Shown: positions 1 through 11,700 of the stretch, one piece after another | How the letters are laid out: each line of letters opens with the position of its first letter | How positions within the stretch are numbered: position 1 is the stretch's first letter | NCBI GenBank assembly: GCA_000507305.1 | Contig: DF239926.1 | Span: 1-64,000 of the forward strand | Direction of reading: 5' to 3' | DNA: 64,000 nucleotides | Source of the DNA: Breviolum minutum Mf 1.05b.01 | Taxonomy: Eukaryota; Sar; Dinophyceae; Suessiales; Symbiodiniaceae | Translations under genes and position numbers: made by a program | The notes under the pieces: generated by a model | Told to the model about the DNA's origin: nothing | The model's input: only the letters and a program-made list of their open reading frames with translations | Databases searched by the model: none

Positions 1-325
1 CCCAAAAACGCTACGAAACCGCAGGCGCAAAAAAGGCCGAAACGTTGCCTACGGAACCCTCTAAAGACAAGAAAAGGCCGCAGTAGACGGACAAAAACCG
101 TAGCGCAAACTAGCCTAGACACAGACAAAATGAAGCTCGTCGGCAGTGGATCCGAAAAGACCTAAACACCACCTAAATCCAAGCCCAAAACGGCCCAAAA
201 ACGCTACGAAACCGCAGGCGCAAAAAAAGGCCGAAACGTTGCCTACGGAACCCTCTAAAGACAAGAAAAGGCCGCAGTAGACGGACAAAAAGCCGTACCG
301 CAACCTAGCCTAGACACAGACAAAA
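1..325. repeat. Direct repeat, 193-bp period
   Basis: A block of about 130 bp (1-129) recurs almost unchanged at 194-323, with 64 bp between the copies. The copies differ by a few single-base changes and one length change in an A-run. The first copy is cut by the window edge, so the array may extend to the left. The block is open on the minus strand for about 60 codons, but the amino-acid composition looks like a by-product of the repeat. I see no gene in 326-990 either; that stretch ends in AT-rich sequence (720-785). Confidence 0.8.
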
Positions 326-995
326 ATGCCTGCAAGACTCGCAAGCCTGCAAGCCAATGCTTTCAGACTTGAAGACCAAACTCCTAGGCGCGCTCCCCCT
401 TAGCGAGGGGTCGGCGGATATATATTAAATTTTACTGGGACAACGAATTTGCAGAAATGACATAGTTGCTAGGGAACGAACCCTTGTGTTGCAGACTGCG
501 CAGAGTGCAAGCCAATACGCTTGAAGGCTATAGCATTTGCGAGATCGTTGAGTGCTTCTCCATGGCTCTTTCCTACAGGCCTCATGGAAACACGGAGACT
601 GAAGTTTTGATCGCATCGGATCATACAAGGCTGCAACATCCACATTGGCCAGAAACTATTGGCTCTATGGAGTCGAAGACTGGAAATGATTCGAAATTGA
701 GAGTGTGCATATAGAGAAATGATAATGATAATATATAAAGTGTGTATATATAAACATATACAGATATATACAGAATATATGTGCACATGGTGTTTAAAGT
801 TTAGAATAGAAGTCTAAGTTTGTTGACCATACTGCTCCAGGCCGGGAGGCTACCCCGCTGTTCCATCTTCGACGAGGAGTCTTAGCACCAAATCGAGCGC
901 CTTTTTGGGTTTGAATGTTTCTTAACGAAAAATTCTGAAAGACAATTCTGACAGAAGTAGCTTATTTGCTTTGCACAGCTGGCAGCTTTGTCCAG

Positions 996-2940
996 GAGGT
1001 GTTTTGGAGATTAAGCAGGTGCAGGCAACAGTTGAGAACTGTGGTATTAAATGTGCAGACAATAAAATCATGCTCACCGTGGAGCTCTGCTGGGGTCGCA
1101 AGACAGACACCTTGACAACAAAGAGCGCCAGTTCATTTGATGGTCGGAGCGCGACTTTTGATGAAGCAGACAATTTCTTGCAGTTTGCTGGCCCAGAGGA
1201 GCTGCATTGCGGTGTGCAGAACATGGCACAGCGCACTGTATATATCAACTATTATCAACTATATAAATTTCATTTATGTATGTATAAATACTGTAGATAT
1301 TAAGATGCCATGACACTTTTCAATATCATTCAACATGGATATGTCAATGCGTGCTGTCGCTTTGCCACTCCTACTGTTTGGTCCCTTGCAGACTTTGCTT
1401 TCAGGAGATGCCAACAGATGCTACAATCAAGGTAATTGTGAAGGAAAAGGGAATGCAGCATAGCGCAGGAGACAACTGGCTTTCTCGAGTGGGACAAAAT
1501 TTGGCTGCAGGTGTGATGTTGGTCGAAGAGGCTGCCATGGGGAGGAAAGGCTTGGGAGTGCCCAAAGCATACACAGAGGCCATGTCTTTGAGCTCTATCC
1601 TTCAGAAAGCTCATGTTGGTGAGGACGGGTTTGTGGAAGTGCGCTTGCCTATTGTCAAACTGGCCTCTGGACCCGTTTCCGCCTTAGGGTATGGCAAGGC
1701 TGCTGACTCTGGTGATTTTGTGAACTTGCGCATGCGTTGGTTGAATTTTGCAGGGCTGAAAAAGATGTGGGTGGGATCAGATTCGCTTTGGACAGGGGAT
1801 AGCATAGACATCTACCGGTTCAACAGCTCGAAAGACCGCACTGCCACATATGAACCTATTGGTTCCCGCGAAGTGCTCAGGATAGAGAGGTGTGAAGATG
1901 TTTTGGATACTTGGAAAGAATACTACAGCAATGATCCTTTGTATGATCACCTTCGCGAACGTCGGCCACCGGTGAAGAGGGTACGAGCTGTTCATGGGGT
2001 CAACGTGGCCACCGAGGCAGCTTACGTCCTCCGGGTTCAGACTGTCAGATTGAAACGTTCGAAAATCCTGACTCGACTTACTCTGGACGATGAAGCCACC
2101 ATGGCAAATGTTGATGGACGCACTTTGTGTGGAGGGATTGTTCATGCAAGGGGCTCTGATAGAGAATTGAGTGGCGATGGAGTCGTATCTTTTTCAAGTT
2201 TGGATGAGTGTCGGATTTGGGCCAAAGCTGGTGTCGAGTGTGAGCTTACGTATCTACCAGGAGTGGAGCATCGTGCAATTTTAGCAGATGCACACTTTCA
2301 CCAGACCATCAAAGATGCAGTGCTTTCAAAGGATCAGGGAGCTAAAACAAAGCAACAAGTTCCAGCATTCTTTGTCTCCATTGCTGGAACCTTCAGCAAT
2401 TGGAAGCCTGAAAAAATGATTTGGGATGGTGTTTGCTTTGTCTACGTTCTGTCGATCGGCACCAACGGTTGGGAAAGCTTTCAGCTTTTGCTGAATGACA
2501 GTTGGGACACCGTTTTTTACCCGGATGTCAAAGACGCAGGGCCAACTGTTCCTCATGCAATTCTGGGGCCGGACAAGCATAATGCAGGTAGGGATTGGAC
2601 TGTGGGAACAAACCGGGGGAAGCTGAGGGAGGGTTTGCTACGACCCGGTTCTGCTTTCAAGGTGCAAGTGGAAATCTCAGCTGGCAAACCACAGCGTGTC
2701 AGCTGGGAACCTTTCTCACAGGTTCAAGTGTTGAATGCGAAAGGCATTTGGCAAATTGAAAAGAGTGGTGCTTGGTCGGACCTCCCCGCAGACTGCAGTG
2801 CAACCCTGAACTCAGACTTGGCACTGGGGAAGTCTGTAATCGACATAGAGATTCAGCAGCAAAGGTGCCGGATTGATCTCTTGAACATGCAACTTCTGAA
2901 TTTGGCCACAAAGGAACAGAAACCAATTCGACAGATTTGA
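996..2940 (+). CDS. C2 / LCAT-like / starch-binding-like / WWE fusion protein
   Basis: Two exons are resolved, 996-1225 and 1405-2940, joined by a GC-AG intron (ATG|GC donor, TTTCAG|GAG acceptor, phase 0); further 5' exons are likely. Exon 1 and the start of exon 2 form a C2 domain. In exon 2 (residues counted from the GTG at 1351), residues 180-312 match the C-terminal half of the LCAT/PDAT lipid acyltransferase family: the WKEYYSNDPLYD segment, a GVN..TEAAY segment, GDG at 275-277 (family catalytic Asp) and PGVEHRAIL with His307. The half of that fold with the nucleophile Ser is absent, so catalysis is doubtful. Residues 340-420 resemble a CBM48/early-set starch-binding fold (AGTFSNW, then NGWESFQLLL). 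Residues 465-529 fit a WWE domain (two Trp, then CRIDLLNMQ). The likely role is lipid or glucan-associated scaffolding. Domain calls are from remembered family patterns. Confidence 0.75.
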
Positions 2941-3968
2941 TTACACAGTGAACTTCATATGCTTGCAGAAATCATCAACCTGAAACACCACCAGTGTTTT
3001 GGTCCTGGGTGTTCGTGTTAGAAATTGTACCCCGATGATTTCGTTTTGATCGATTAACTGATTAAATTGATTCCGAGGAATGGCTGTGTGCCACTCACTT
3101 TGAAACCGATAGCTGGTCTCATTTGGACTTGGCATTGCAGTGAGGAAAAAGCTGTGCTTTCAGTGTTATGTTATAGGCTCTTGTTATGCTGCACAATATC
3201 ACGGTGAGCTAAGATCCTCTAAGCTTTGCAGGATCTTGTGAAGGCCTTCAAGATGTAATCTATATTGGTTCTCCGAACAGCTTGTCCCAGCGGACCAGGA
3301 AGAAAATGACGTGCACGCCGAAACAAATTTGAGTAAGATCTCAAAATCTGGTGGCGTTCTATCCTTTCTACTCTAGTCAGAATGTCATTTGTTTGAGGTT
3401 TTCCTTGAAGACTTTTCCCGGAAGTTGCTATTCCTATGCTATTCCTTGAATTCATGCCAGCCATCATTTCAGCAGAATTCAGCTCATTTGCCAAACTGAA
3501 TATAGTATAGTTCGCATGCGTCCAAGCGTGACAGACTCACATTTTCTTCATTCCGGCAAAATCATGCTGTCGCGGCACGTGCCCTGGCGGAACTGTGGCT
3601 TTGATGAACAGGAAACGGAGGGGAAGCGACAGAACAGCGGATTGACACTCATGGGTGTGCCTACCATCCCGCATTTCGGGGTCGTGAATCATTCAAGATA
3701 GTTGTCAGAGGCATTGTTTCACTTGTTGGACAATGGTGTCGCATCAATGTTTACAGTTTACAGTATCTATTGATATCTATTGTAAGTTTTGCAATCTTGA
3801 GAGGCTGTGCAGTGTGAACATGATTCTGTGACGATCCCTTGAAACAAGCATGAATGGACGAATCAAGATGGTTTGTTGTGGAAAGAAGAAATGATAGATG
3901 GCAATTGTATGATTTTCACTTGCTGGATAGATTTGAGTTTCGACCCAATCACAAGCTGAAGATGCTGA
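2941..3968. other. Intergenic or intronic tract
   Basis: No secure gene was found. An open stretch at 3516-3701 (+) contains a hydrophilic segment (FDEQETEGKRQNSG) that could be an exon of the next gene, but a second frame over the same bases is equally protein-like, so neither is called. Confidence 0.4.
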
Positions 3969-4301
3969 AGAGTTCCTGAGGCAAAAGCAGCACTCCTCGA
4001 TGGGTATCTCCTGTACCAAGGACGAGGTGAAGCAAAGGGCAGTGATCAATCAGGGACAAAAGTTGAACTTCTGAATGCAGAGGTCGTAGCTACTTGGAGC
4101 GCAGGAGCAGATGCAAATGGCCCTCCAAAGCAGAGGCAGCTTCGCTTAGCTTCACTGTATTTCTGTGAGACATGGGGGTTCTCGGAAGTCGGTCCAGAGT
4201 GCGACACTGTCAGTGCTGACGTTTGGAAGGCGGTCTCAAAGGCATTGCTGCTTGGTTGCTTCCTCATTTCACACAAAACTTTTTTGGATGAAAAACATTA
4301 A
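3969..4301 (+). CDS. Terminal exon of an unrecognised gene
   Basis: An uninterrupted frame of 110 codons runs from just after an in-frame TGA at 3966 to a TAA at 4299-4301. Its composition is convincingly protein-like, with segments such as LLDGYLLYQGRGEAKG, VELLNAEVVATWSAG and VWKAVSKALLLGCFL. It has no internal ATG near its start, so it is read as the last exon of a spliced gene whose acceptor lies near 3970. I do not recognise a family. It is on the + strand like its neighbours. Whether it shares a gene with the stretch at 3516-3701 cannot be told from sequence alone. Confidence 0.55.
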   Translation, partial: RVPEAKAALLDGYLLYQGRGEAKGSDQSGTKVELLNAEVVATWSAGADANGPPKQRQLRLASLYFCETWGFSEVGPECDTVSADVWKAVSKALLLGCFLISHKTFLDEKH

Positions 4302-4404
4302 AAAAAAGCGTTAGACACTTAACAAAACCCATCAGCTTGGAATCTTAGCCCATTTAAGGTGGTTGTTTGAGTCTCCGGAATCGATGTGCTAGTGCAGCAC
4401 AGGG

Positions 4405-4939
4405 AAGCTGGAAACTTGGGGAGGAAAGGGGGTCGGAGTGGCGAGTAGAACCGAGAAGAACCGAGCCCCAATCCTTCCGAGGCAATAGCAGTTCCCAAGC
4501 GGATGAGTTGGAGGCCAGGCGACGTGACATCGAAAGATATCGACAGGGGCGATGCGGCTGACGGGCCTAGATAACGACAGGTGTGGCGACGTGCAGTGGC
4601 CAGGTTAAAGCTGGACCCACCAGACCGCAAGGCGGGGACCATATATGAATTGCTGCCAAGTACTGGGGTCGAAGATGTTTCATTTTCCCTCTCACTTACA
4701 CAGGACTTAATTTAAAGATCTAGAGTTTTCCCTGTTTGTTTGCCTGTCCCAACCCAATTCAAGATGATCTTTGGTCTAAATTGCCTCTTTGGTCTACTAA
4801 TGTTTTGGTGGAAAACCTGTGTGTAGACATTGGCGCAGCGTGCTGCTGCTCGAGCTGCCGCGGGCTTGCCAACCACACAGACGGCGGCACCACCCAGGTT
4901 TGCAGGGTGCCGTCTTGGGACGTTTCTGAACCCTTAGGA
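4405..4939 (+). CDS. Two exons of an unrecognised gene
   Basis: Exon a (about 4405-4561) is rich in charged residues (QADELEARRRDIERYRQGR) and looks like a helical segment. Exon b (about 4824-4939) follows a clear acceptor (TGTGTGTAG|ACA) and encodes an Ala-rich stretch beginning TLAQRAAARAAAGLP, ending at TAG 4937-4939. Both are on the + strand and close together, so one gene is the simplest reading. No domain is recognised, and the upstream exons were not found. Confidence 0.4.
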
Positions 4940-5143
4940 TTGCAATAGATTTCAGTGTAATGTCATATTCGTTTCAGTACTTTGATTCTCTTGGAGTCAT
5001 GGTAGCTATCAAGAAAAGGGATGACACACTGTGGACACATGTTTTTTAAATCTAAAGATTGAAGTGGGATCAACAGCTTTTGGTTCGCCATCCATTGAGT
5101 CGCACGTTCCAGGTGGCAAACTGGAAATCAGTAAGGATCTCAG

Positions 5144-5332
5144 AGATTCAAGGTAAAAGCATTGACGAGTGAAGATTGTGCTCCATCATTGCATGCCCGT
5201 GCTTCAGTGCCGCAGATTCAGAAGCCATTGGCTCCACAACAGCTTGCTTGTTTCATGCAGCTGCGCAAGATGTTTGGCGGCAAATTCAGAAAGCCGGTTG
5301 CAGGATTTTCGGACATGTTGTGTGTTGAGTAA
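5144..5332 (+). CDS. Exon of an unrecognised gene
   Basis: The frame opens after a stop at 5135 and a CAG acceptor at 5141-5143, and runs 62 codons to TAA 5330-5332. It encodes a basic segment, PQQLACFMQLRKMFGGKF, followed by RKPVAGFSDML. It has no ATG near the start. A second + strand open stretch at 5482-5691 is basic and Ser/Pro-rich; it could be another exon but is less certain. No family assignment. Confidence 0.45.
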   Translation, partial: RFKVKALTSEDCAPSLHARASVPQIQKPLAPQQLACFMQLRKMFGGKFRKPVAGFSDMLCVE

Positions 5333-5758
5333 TACCTTTGAAGTTGAGGCCAGAGTTGCTTTTGCGAGGATAGCTTGACGGTAAACTGCACGGAAGCCGT
5401 ATCAATGATATCATAGACGACAAAAATCAAAACAAGCCCCTAAGCCTCCGAGTTATCAAAAGGATTGGCTGAATCACCCATATGCAGAAAGAGCTAGGGT
5501 CTTCATCTCTTCGAGCAATGGATGCTCCTCTGTGGAGGAGGCCGCGAGGGTATGGCCACACCAGGCCAGACAGTGGCAAGATGAGAAAAAATCGCTCAGG
5601 TGATACTTGCAAGGGGAAGAAATCAAACTCTCTTGACCCTACACCATTGTCCTCATGGGGGATCAAAAAGCCTTTGAGCGCTCCTCTTTGAATGCAAAAT
5701 CGCAGATAGACTTTGCACTTTTCAGATTGATTGTGTTTCATCCATCCAGCCATCTTGA

Positions 5759-6180
5759 ATGAGCACACTAGCTGAAACCGTTCAGAAGCTTGTGGTTTCG
5801 GCCTTCAGGTTCCCTTGGGCTTTAATCATTGTGGCTCTGGTGTTGGGGCCTTGGGCAGCCGCCTGGGCAGTGCCCGCCGTGCACCCTGGCTGAGAATAGA
5901 CATTTTTGAATGATCCTGGTATCTTTTTGTTCCGATACACTGTATTACATATGAAAAAGCTTCATGCATGCATAAACATTAATGCAATATAGTTCAATCA
6001 TGCGTTCGTACATGCATGAACAGTTTGCGCACCAGGGCGCGACGGAGAAGCTTCTTCATTGGTGCGTCAATTCCGTGGCTCAGCAGTGCAGCTGGAGCCG
6101 AGACCATTGTGACTTGCCTGGGAGGTGGTTCACCGAAAAAGTCCAGCAAAACTAAGCTACAGCTGGCATTTGGTCACTGA
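5759..6180 (+). CDS. Membrane-protein exons with an N-terminal anchor
   Basis: A frame starting at ATG 5759 encodes 44 residues ending at TGA 5891-5893. After a short amphipathic start (MSTLAETVQKLVV) it has one strong hydrophobic segment (WALIIVALVLGPWAAAWAV), a membrane anchor. A second coding stretch, about 6024-6180, is basic at first (LRTRARRRSFF), then Gly/Ser-rich (CLGGGSPKKSSKTKLQ), and ends at TGA 6178-6180. They may be exons of one membrane protein, or the first may be a small protein of its own. The spacing of about 130 bp is typical of introns in this window. No family is recognised. Confidence 0.4.
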
Positions 6181-6330
6181 GGAGTTTTTTTGTTGCCTTG
6201 GACTAATGTGTGCCTTTCCTGCACCAAGGACTTGTATTCCCTGGTATTGAAAAAAAAGAAAAAGTCACCCAAGCTGCATTAGATGATTGGCCTGGTGTAC
6301 TCAGGGAGTGCATAGGACAAAAGCATGCAA

Positions 6331-7201
6331 GGTCCAAGATGTCCAAAAAAGACAAATATGCAGTCCCATGCAGCAATGCCCACTAGAAGATCAGGTGCCT
6401 TCCCACCATTGTGGATGGCTACAGAACTCTCAAGGATGCAGGACAGTGAGAACAATCTCCTCGATGGTGCTGTCACAGCTTACCTTTGCCCTGAAACAGT
6501 CTCATTTGCTAGTTTTTATGCCAGATCAGATAGTACCGCTGTTGGCTGGTTTGACCTATCATTTCTACATTTGAGATTATAGCCAGTCAACCTAGGAGAT
6601 GGTTTTGGGCACATGTCAACTGCATGTGTGTCGGTTTTGGATTGGATCCGGCTTCAAATTTTGTGAATCTGAATCAGATCGGCCGCTTTCTGCAGGAGAA
6701 GTGACTGACGCCTTTATTGAGACAAAGCTGACCAATATGGTCAAAAAGATGCGAGAATTCGGAACCTTGGATCAAAGTCGTTAAAAGTCAAGTTCGAATG
6801 GAGCAGATCGGAGTCTGAAACTTCACTGGAACAGCGGGAAGTGCAACTGGTTGATGTATATATCTGCTTCCTTTGGGTCGCATCTTGTGAACTGCAGAGG
6901 TGATGCAAATCGGGTCACTCCAGAGTACGAAGATGACACCGTGAAGAGATTGAAGAAGGTGCTTTGCTGGGACTCTCTTCTTGTCAAGCAAACCGGCTTT
7001 ACACACTCCAATTTGTGTACAACAAGCCTCTTTCACGGGGGAAACGGGCTTGGGTCTGAAGAGGCTTCAAGAGGGCAAACCCGAATCATGGACTGTGATT
7101 TGTCAAATCATCAGTTGGAACAGGAGGCAAACACCTTCAAAGCTTACGCCACCAACAAGGACTATGCCAAGGCAATGAAGACGTTGGAAAAGTATAGGTA
7201 A
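6331..7201 (+). CDS. Several exons of unrecognised gene(s)
   Basis: Three protein-like stretches lie in succession on the + strand. The first (about 6331-6582) contains LSRMQDSENNLLDGAVTAYL. The second is an exon after a CTGCAG acceptor at 6694, ending at TAA near 6783, with VTDAFIETKLTNMVKKMREF, a helical segment. The third is an open stretch to a stop at 7201 that ends with LEQEANTFKAYATNKDYAKA after an ATCAG acceptor. The last resembles the helical pairs of TPR/PPR-like repeats, but one repeat is not enough for a call. Gene boundaries are not resolved. Confidence 0.4.
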
Positions 7202-7292
7202 CTTGCCTCATAATCGATATGGGCAACTGCCCTGGCGTTTTCTGTTGCGAAAGCCACTGTGTTGGTTTTGAACCTGGGTTTTCTGAGGAAAG

Positions 7293-7454
7293 ATGTCCCA
7301 TTTGGTGACTTGTCAGCAGCCAGCAGACTTGTTGTTTAGAGATCGCTTGGAGATTGTAGATTTCTTGAAGTTGAACTTGTCCGAATTGGTGTGGTCTGGA
7401 GGTGTCGGTGTGTTCGAGTGGGACGATGAGATGGGTAATTTGATTCCGAAATAG
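7293..7454 (+). CDS. Small ORF or exon, unknown function
   Basis: From ATG 7293 to TAG 7452-7454 the frame encodes 53 residues with a protein-like composition (LEIVDFLKLNLSELVW, then GVFEWDDEMGNLIP). It may be a single exon of a larger + strand gene, since AG acceptors lie just upstream. No family is recognised. Confidence 0.35.
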   Translation: MSHLVTCQQPADLLFRDRLEIVDFLKLNLSELVWSGGVGVFEWDDEMGNLIPK

Positions 7455-8197
7455 TTGCGGCCAGTTCCTGCCTTTTGATGCGCAGAGACCTGTGCCGTGG
7501 AGAAAAGGTGCCATGGCTAGCCAGCTTGCAGGAGCATAGCATCCTGATAGCATCCTGCAGCCAGTGTAAACATGGGCCAAGATGGGCCAAGTCTAAATGC
7601 CAAAAAGTTCAATCGTAGTCGTAGTTGGAATGTGACTGTGTCTTTAAGGCCAACAGCACCACCAGCTGTACCCAGGAGTGAAGAGAGCTGTGAGCCCATG
7701 AGTAGCAAAGAAATTGCGATATTTGAGACTTGAGTTCATTTCAGTTGGCCAGGATGGCTCCGGTGCCGCCTGCAATCAAGGAGCCCCAAACTGCTAGAAC
7801 CTTAGGATCTCTGTGGTCTTGCTCCATGAGATCAGCAGCATAGTGCATATGTACGCACAAAACTGACAGGGAATCTGAAAATCACACAAATCGAAAATTT
7901 TGGAATCTCCTCTTCAACCGGTCGATTTGCAAGTTTTTGGGTGTTTGGACTTCTTGATTTTTTTTGCATTTCGTTTGCTTCAAGGTGCCCATTTACTACC
8001 CGCCTGAAACAAGAGGACCATACACAGGTCCAGTGCTCATTTACTCTGAACTGCTTGAACAGTTTGAATTTGCTGTCATTTAAACTGTTCACAGATGCGC
8101 TGGCCTTCCGGGAGTAGGGGGTTGACAAGGTGGTGGAAAGGAAACTTAAGTATCCAGTCTTATGATTGATTGATCCATTTTGGATGGTTGCTTCCAG

Positions 8198-10841
8198 GAA
8201 GAGAGCTACCAGAAGGTCTCAAGGCCCTGCATCAATTTGTGCTCCAAATTTGCGACATGTTTGCTGTCTGGCAGGTCTACATCGCCACCCCAGCTTATGG
8301 TGGCCAGGTGACGGTGGATTACATGACGTCGGTGATCCACATGGTCACGCAGCTCAAAGAGGCAACTCTGCCAACTCATGGTCCGCTGTGGGAGCCAACT
8401 CTGCCAACTGTGGGGTCAGGTTGCGTGGCAGCTGTCTCTGGTGGCCGGCCAGTTTCGGCCTGAGAGCAAACGTGATTTGAACCCGGTTGGCTTCTATAAC
8501 GTAAACGGGTAAAGACGATAAAACGAATTGGTACGGATAAGATTTGCAGGAAACCAAAAATCCGTTGGATCCATTTGTCCAAGATCTTTTCTACCAGGTC
8601 GATTATCACAGTTGGCCGGAACAACGTCGAAATCTCAGCTACTTGTAGCGAGTTGCCCCTTCGATCAACTTCCAAGAGCGATGGGAGCTGGCATTACCCG
8701 CTGAGGCCGTCATGGAATTTCTCGGCACTGTAGGGGGTCCATGCTAGCGGCGGAAGGGGAAGTGTCGATTGAAGCAGCTTTACTTTGTGAAAGTTCTCCA
8801 AAAAACCTATTCTATTCCTATTGTATTGAAGATAGGTCTGATGAAGTTGTGGTAGATCTGAAAGCAGGTCAACGTTTGAAGCCGATTGCTACACTAACAA
8901 TCACTTGAAGCTTTTATTCTTCAAGGATTGCACACACTTGCTCTTCTTGGATGCGGACGTGGCATTCACAGTGGATACGATTAGGAAGATGCTTGGGGCA
9001 GGCCGGTCAAGATGCACATTTAATTGTTTGATTTTCGTTCTATAGTACGTATCAGTATGATGTGTACAATTGTCAAAACACAGGAAATGTTGCTCCACGT
9101 TCCAGTGGCTCAAGTGCAACCCCTGTTCAGATAGAGATGTCATCCTGGCTCCATATCCAGCCAAGAGTCTCAATGAAGAGAGGCACTGAAACGCTATGTT
9201 GCTTTCCCTGCAATTCTGTCAAAATTTACTACCATTCAATGACGTATCTACTATCATTTATGACTATTTTGTGACTATAATTTGATATTTATGGTTTGGA
9301 ACTCTTTGATTCGGATGGCCAGCCAGGATGCTGGAAACAGCTGCACGTCGTGGCTCCAGTGCAAGGAGGGGTTTTGGGGGGTGCCGAAGATGGCTGATGG
9401 TTGATTGCCACAGTGTTGACCAGGCTTCGAGATGGTTTGCACTATGTTCTCCATGCTCAACCGGAGCAGGCTGGGGGTCTGTTCGACCCACCAAGCATGC
9501 CAGATTCGTAGGTGTTTAATGCGTCAAGTCTGAGGATTGGTGCATCTTCACTGACGACCAGACATCAGATTAATTAAGAACAGGTTTAGCCAAGGGGAAG
9601 GGGCCCCCTAGAGACGGAAGATAGTGGAGACTCCTGACACTGATATGGAAGTGCTGGGAAGGTGCAAGCAGCGCTAGAGCAGGGTTCATCTTTGATTCAG
9701 GCCCCAAGCTGGATGGAGTGTGAATAAAAGACAATTCGGAGAAGCGTAACATTGGGTACTGGTACTGTGTATGCTGGTTCCATCAGTGCCTCATTGCTTG
9801 CTTGATGTTCGGCCACTGGCTCAGGTGGATGCTGGACCCACTGGCTGCATGCTCATCAAGCGCGAGGTCTTCGACCGACTTATGCAGGCAACGAGCTGCA
9901 TGATCCTGTGAGAAAGACTGTTATGAAATTTGCAGGGTTTGGTCTCCATTACAGTATATATGGCAAACGCATGTATCTTACTTCAGGAACTGCAATCATT
10001 GACAGCATTGACATGTATTGACTTTGCCCCTTGTGACAGGCGTATCCTGACATGCACTGCCGCATCACCGGCTCTCATGCTGGACGTGCGCAGTGCTGGG
10101 CGCTCAGGGTGCCTTCAAGGGAGTTTCCAGAGGACCACTTTGAGTGAGATGTGCTATTCCTGACACTTGATTCTGAGGCTACGATGTTTGGTGGCGATTC
10201 TTTGACACAGCGGTCGAAGGGGGTGAATTCTTGGGCGAGGCCAGCAGGGTCCAAAGGGTCCTAAGGGTGCTTAGTTTGCATTTGTTTCTCACGATTATCA
10301 CTGATTATCCATGTTTTCCCTTTCATTCAATGATGCTCAAGAAGTCAAGAATCGAGTTCTGAATACCAAAAGAGTTCAAGTGATCCCGTCAGTATTACTA
10401 TTGAAATCTATTTAATGCTATGATGGCAGTTTTTCCTCAATCATGAGATATGCTAAGCTTATGGCAAGTTTGTGTGCGTTGATCTACGATTGCGGGCTCA
10501 GGATATTGCCTTTTGCCGTCGCTGGCGGAATATTGGTGGGACGATTTGGGCCGACTTGGGAGTCCTTTCCTAAGCTGAGCATGACAGCAGACGGTTTGAA
10601 GTTGCCAAATCATTAGGATTCATTTGGCTGGCGGCTGGTTTGGCTGCAATGTCTTGTGTCTTATTATCATTATTGTATGATATTACTTTTATTTGGGTGG
10701 ATTTTTCCAACCTGCAAAGCACAAACACCATGGAGGTAAATGTATACATTCTCAACCAGCTTGATTTTTGTTGCAAGTTGCAAGGCCACGATGACCCACG
10801 TGGGTCGCTATGCCTACACTGGAAACATGTTCAGCCCTTAG
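8198..10841 (+). CDS. GT-A-type glycosyltransferase, multi-exon
   Basis: Exons placed by motif and splice site: 8198 (or 8275)-8361, about 8878-9001, 9131-9182, from 9327, 9825-9887, from 10040, about 10168-10239, from 10502, and 10785-10841 (stop TAG). In order they encode VYIATPAYGGQVTVDYM (nucleotide-sugar site of this group), CTHLLFLDADVAF (the DxD metal site), DRDVILAPYPAK, VDAGPTGCMLIKREVF, YDVWWRFFDTAVEGGEFLGE, DIAFCRRWRNIGGTIWADLG and HVGRYAYTG. This order matches a family of small glycosyltransferases I know from protists and phages. Donors at 8362, 9002, 9183, 9888 and 10240 are all GC, each after a purine-rich exon end. Exon 9825-9887 is exactly 21 codons in phase 0. The product should transfer a sugar from a nucleotide sugar; the acceptor is unknown. 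The 5' end may be incomplete. Confidence 0.8.
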
Positions 10842-11700
10842 CCTCCCCCCCACCAGTGTGTCACAAAAGTCTTGCTTGACGAACCGAGGATTCGCGGTTG
10901 ATTGCCAATTTTGCTGTGTCTTTTGCGTCTTTTCATGCCTTTTAATGTCTTTTCTTCAAGTGAAATAGTTCAATCATGTTCAATCCACTCGGCAGATTTG
11001 GGCTCAGTTGGAGCTAAGGTTGGAAGCATCACCACTTGGTGAAGGTTGATAGTTAAAAAAGTGGAGAGAGGGTCGTTGGGGCGCATGCCTGTTCTGGTCA
11101 GAGAAGAAGCTGCAGTACCTGAATTACAACAATAGTTCATCGTTTCCGAATTCTCCTCTAGTCAGCAGTCCAGAAAGGAACGCACTGGGTATGTTGCCGG
11201 AGCGATCTAACGCGTATTTGGTGCTGATGGACTATGCCAAATTCAGATCCAATGCAGATCTACTGTAATCCAGATCTCCTGCTTCGTTTGCATCCAAATT
11301 GCAGCTGATTCACTTCAAGTGTCAGGGACAGATCAGTCACAAAAAGAAAAGACATGTTAAAAGTCGATGTTGGATGTTGAGAACTCTTTTTGGCAGCAAA
11401 AGGGGAAAGACATTGATCATGTCGGGAGCTTCAGCCATGTCTCCGCCGAGGTGGGTTCCGGGCATTCAAGATACAGGGACAGGTGTGGCAGGAATTTGAC
11501 CCCGTATGAAGCTAATTTCTTCAATTCTTCTATGAGGTTGGACAGCGAGTTGGTTGCTGGATGCTGGGGTTTGTATGATGTATGTTATCAGGATACATTG
11601 ATATCGCACTGTCAAGAATGAAGATTCGGCAATTTCTTGAAATGGTTCCTCAAAATTTGACACGTCTAGCTGATTGAAATCTCAAGTTCTATTGCGCGTC
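10842..11700. other. Spacer between glycosyltransferase and carbamoyltransferase
   Basis: About 860 bp without a secure gene. An open + strand stretch at 11367-11621 ends 80 bp before the carbamoyltransferase start and could be 5' leader or an exon; its composition is not convincing. No TATA-like element stands out, as expected for dinoflagellates. Confidence 0.4.
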
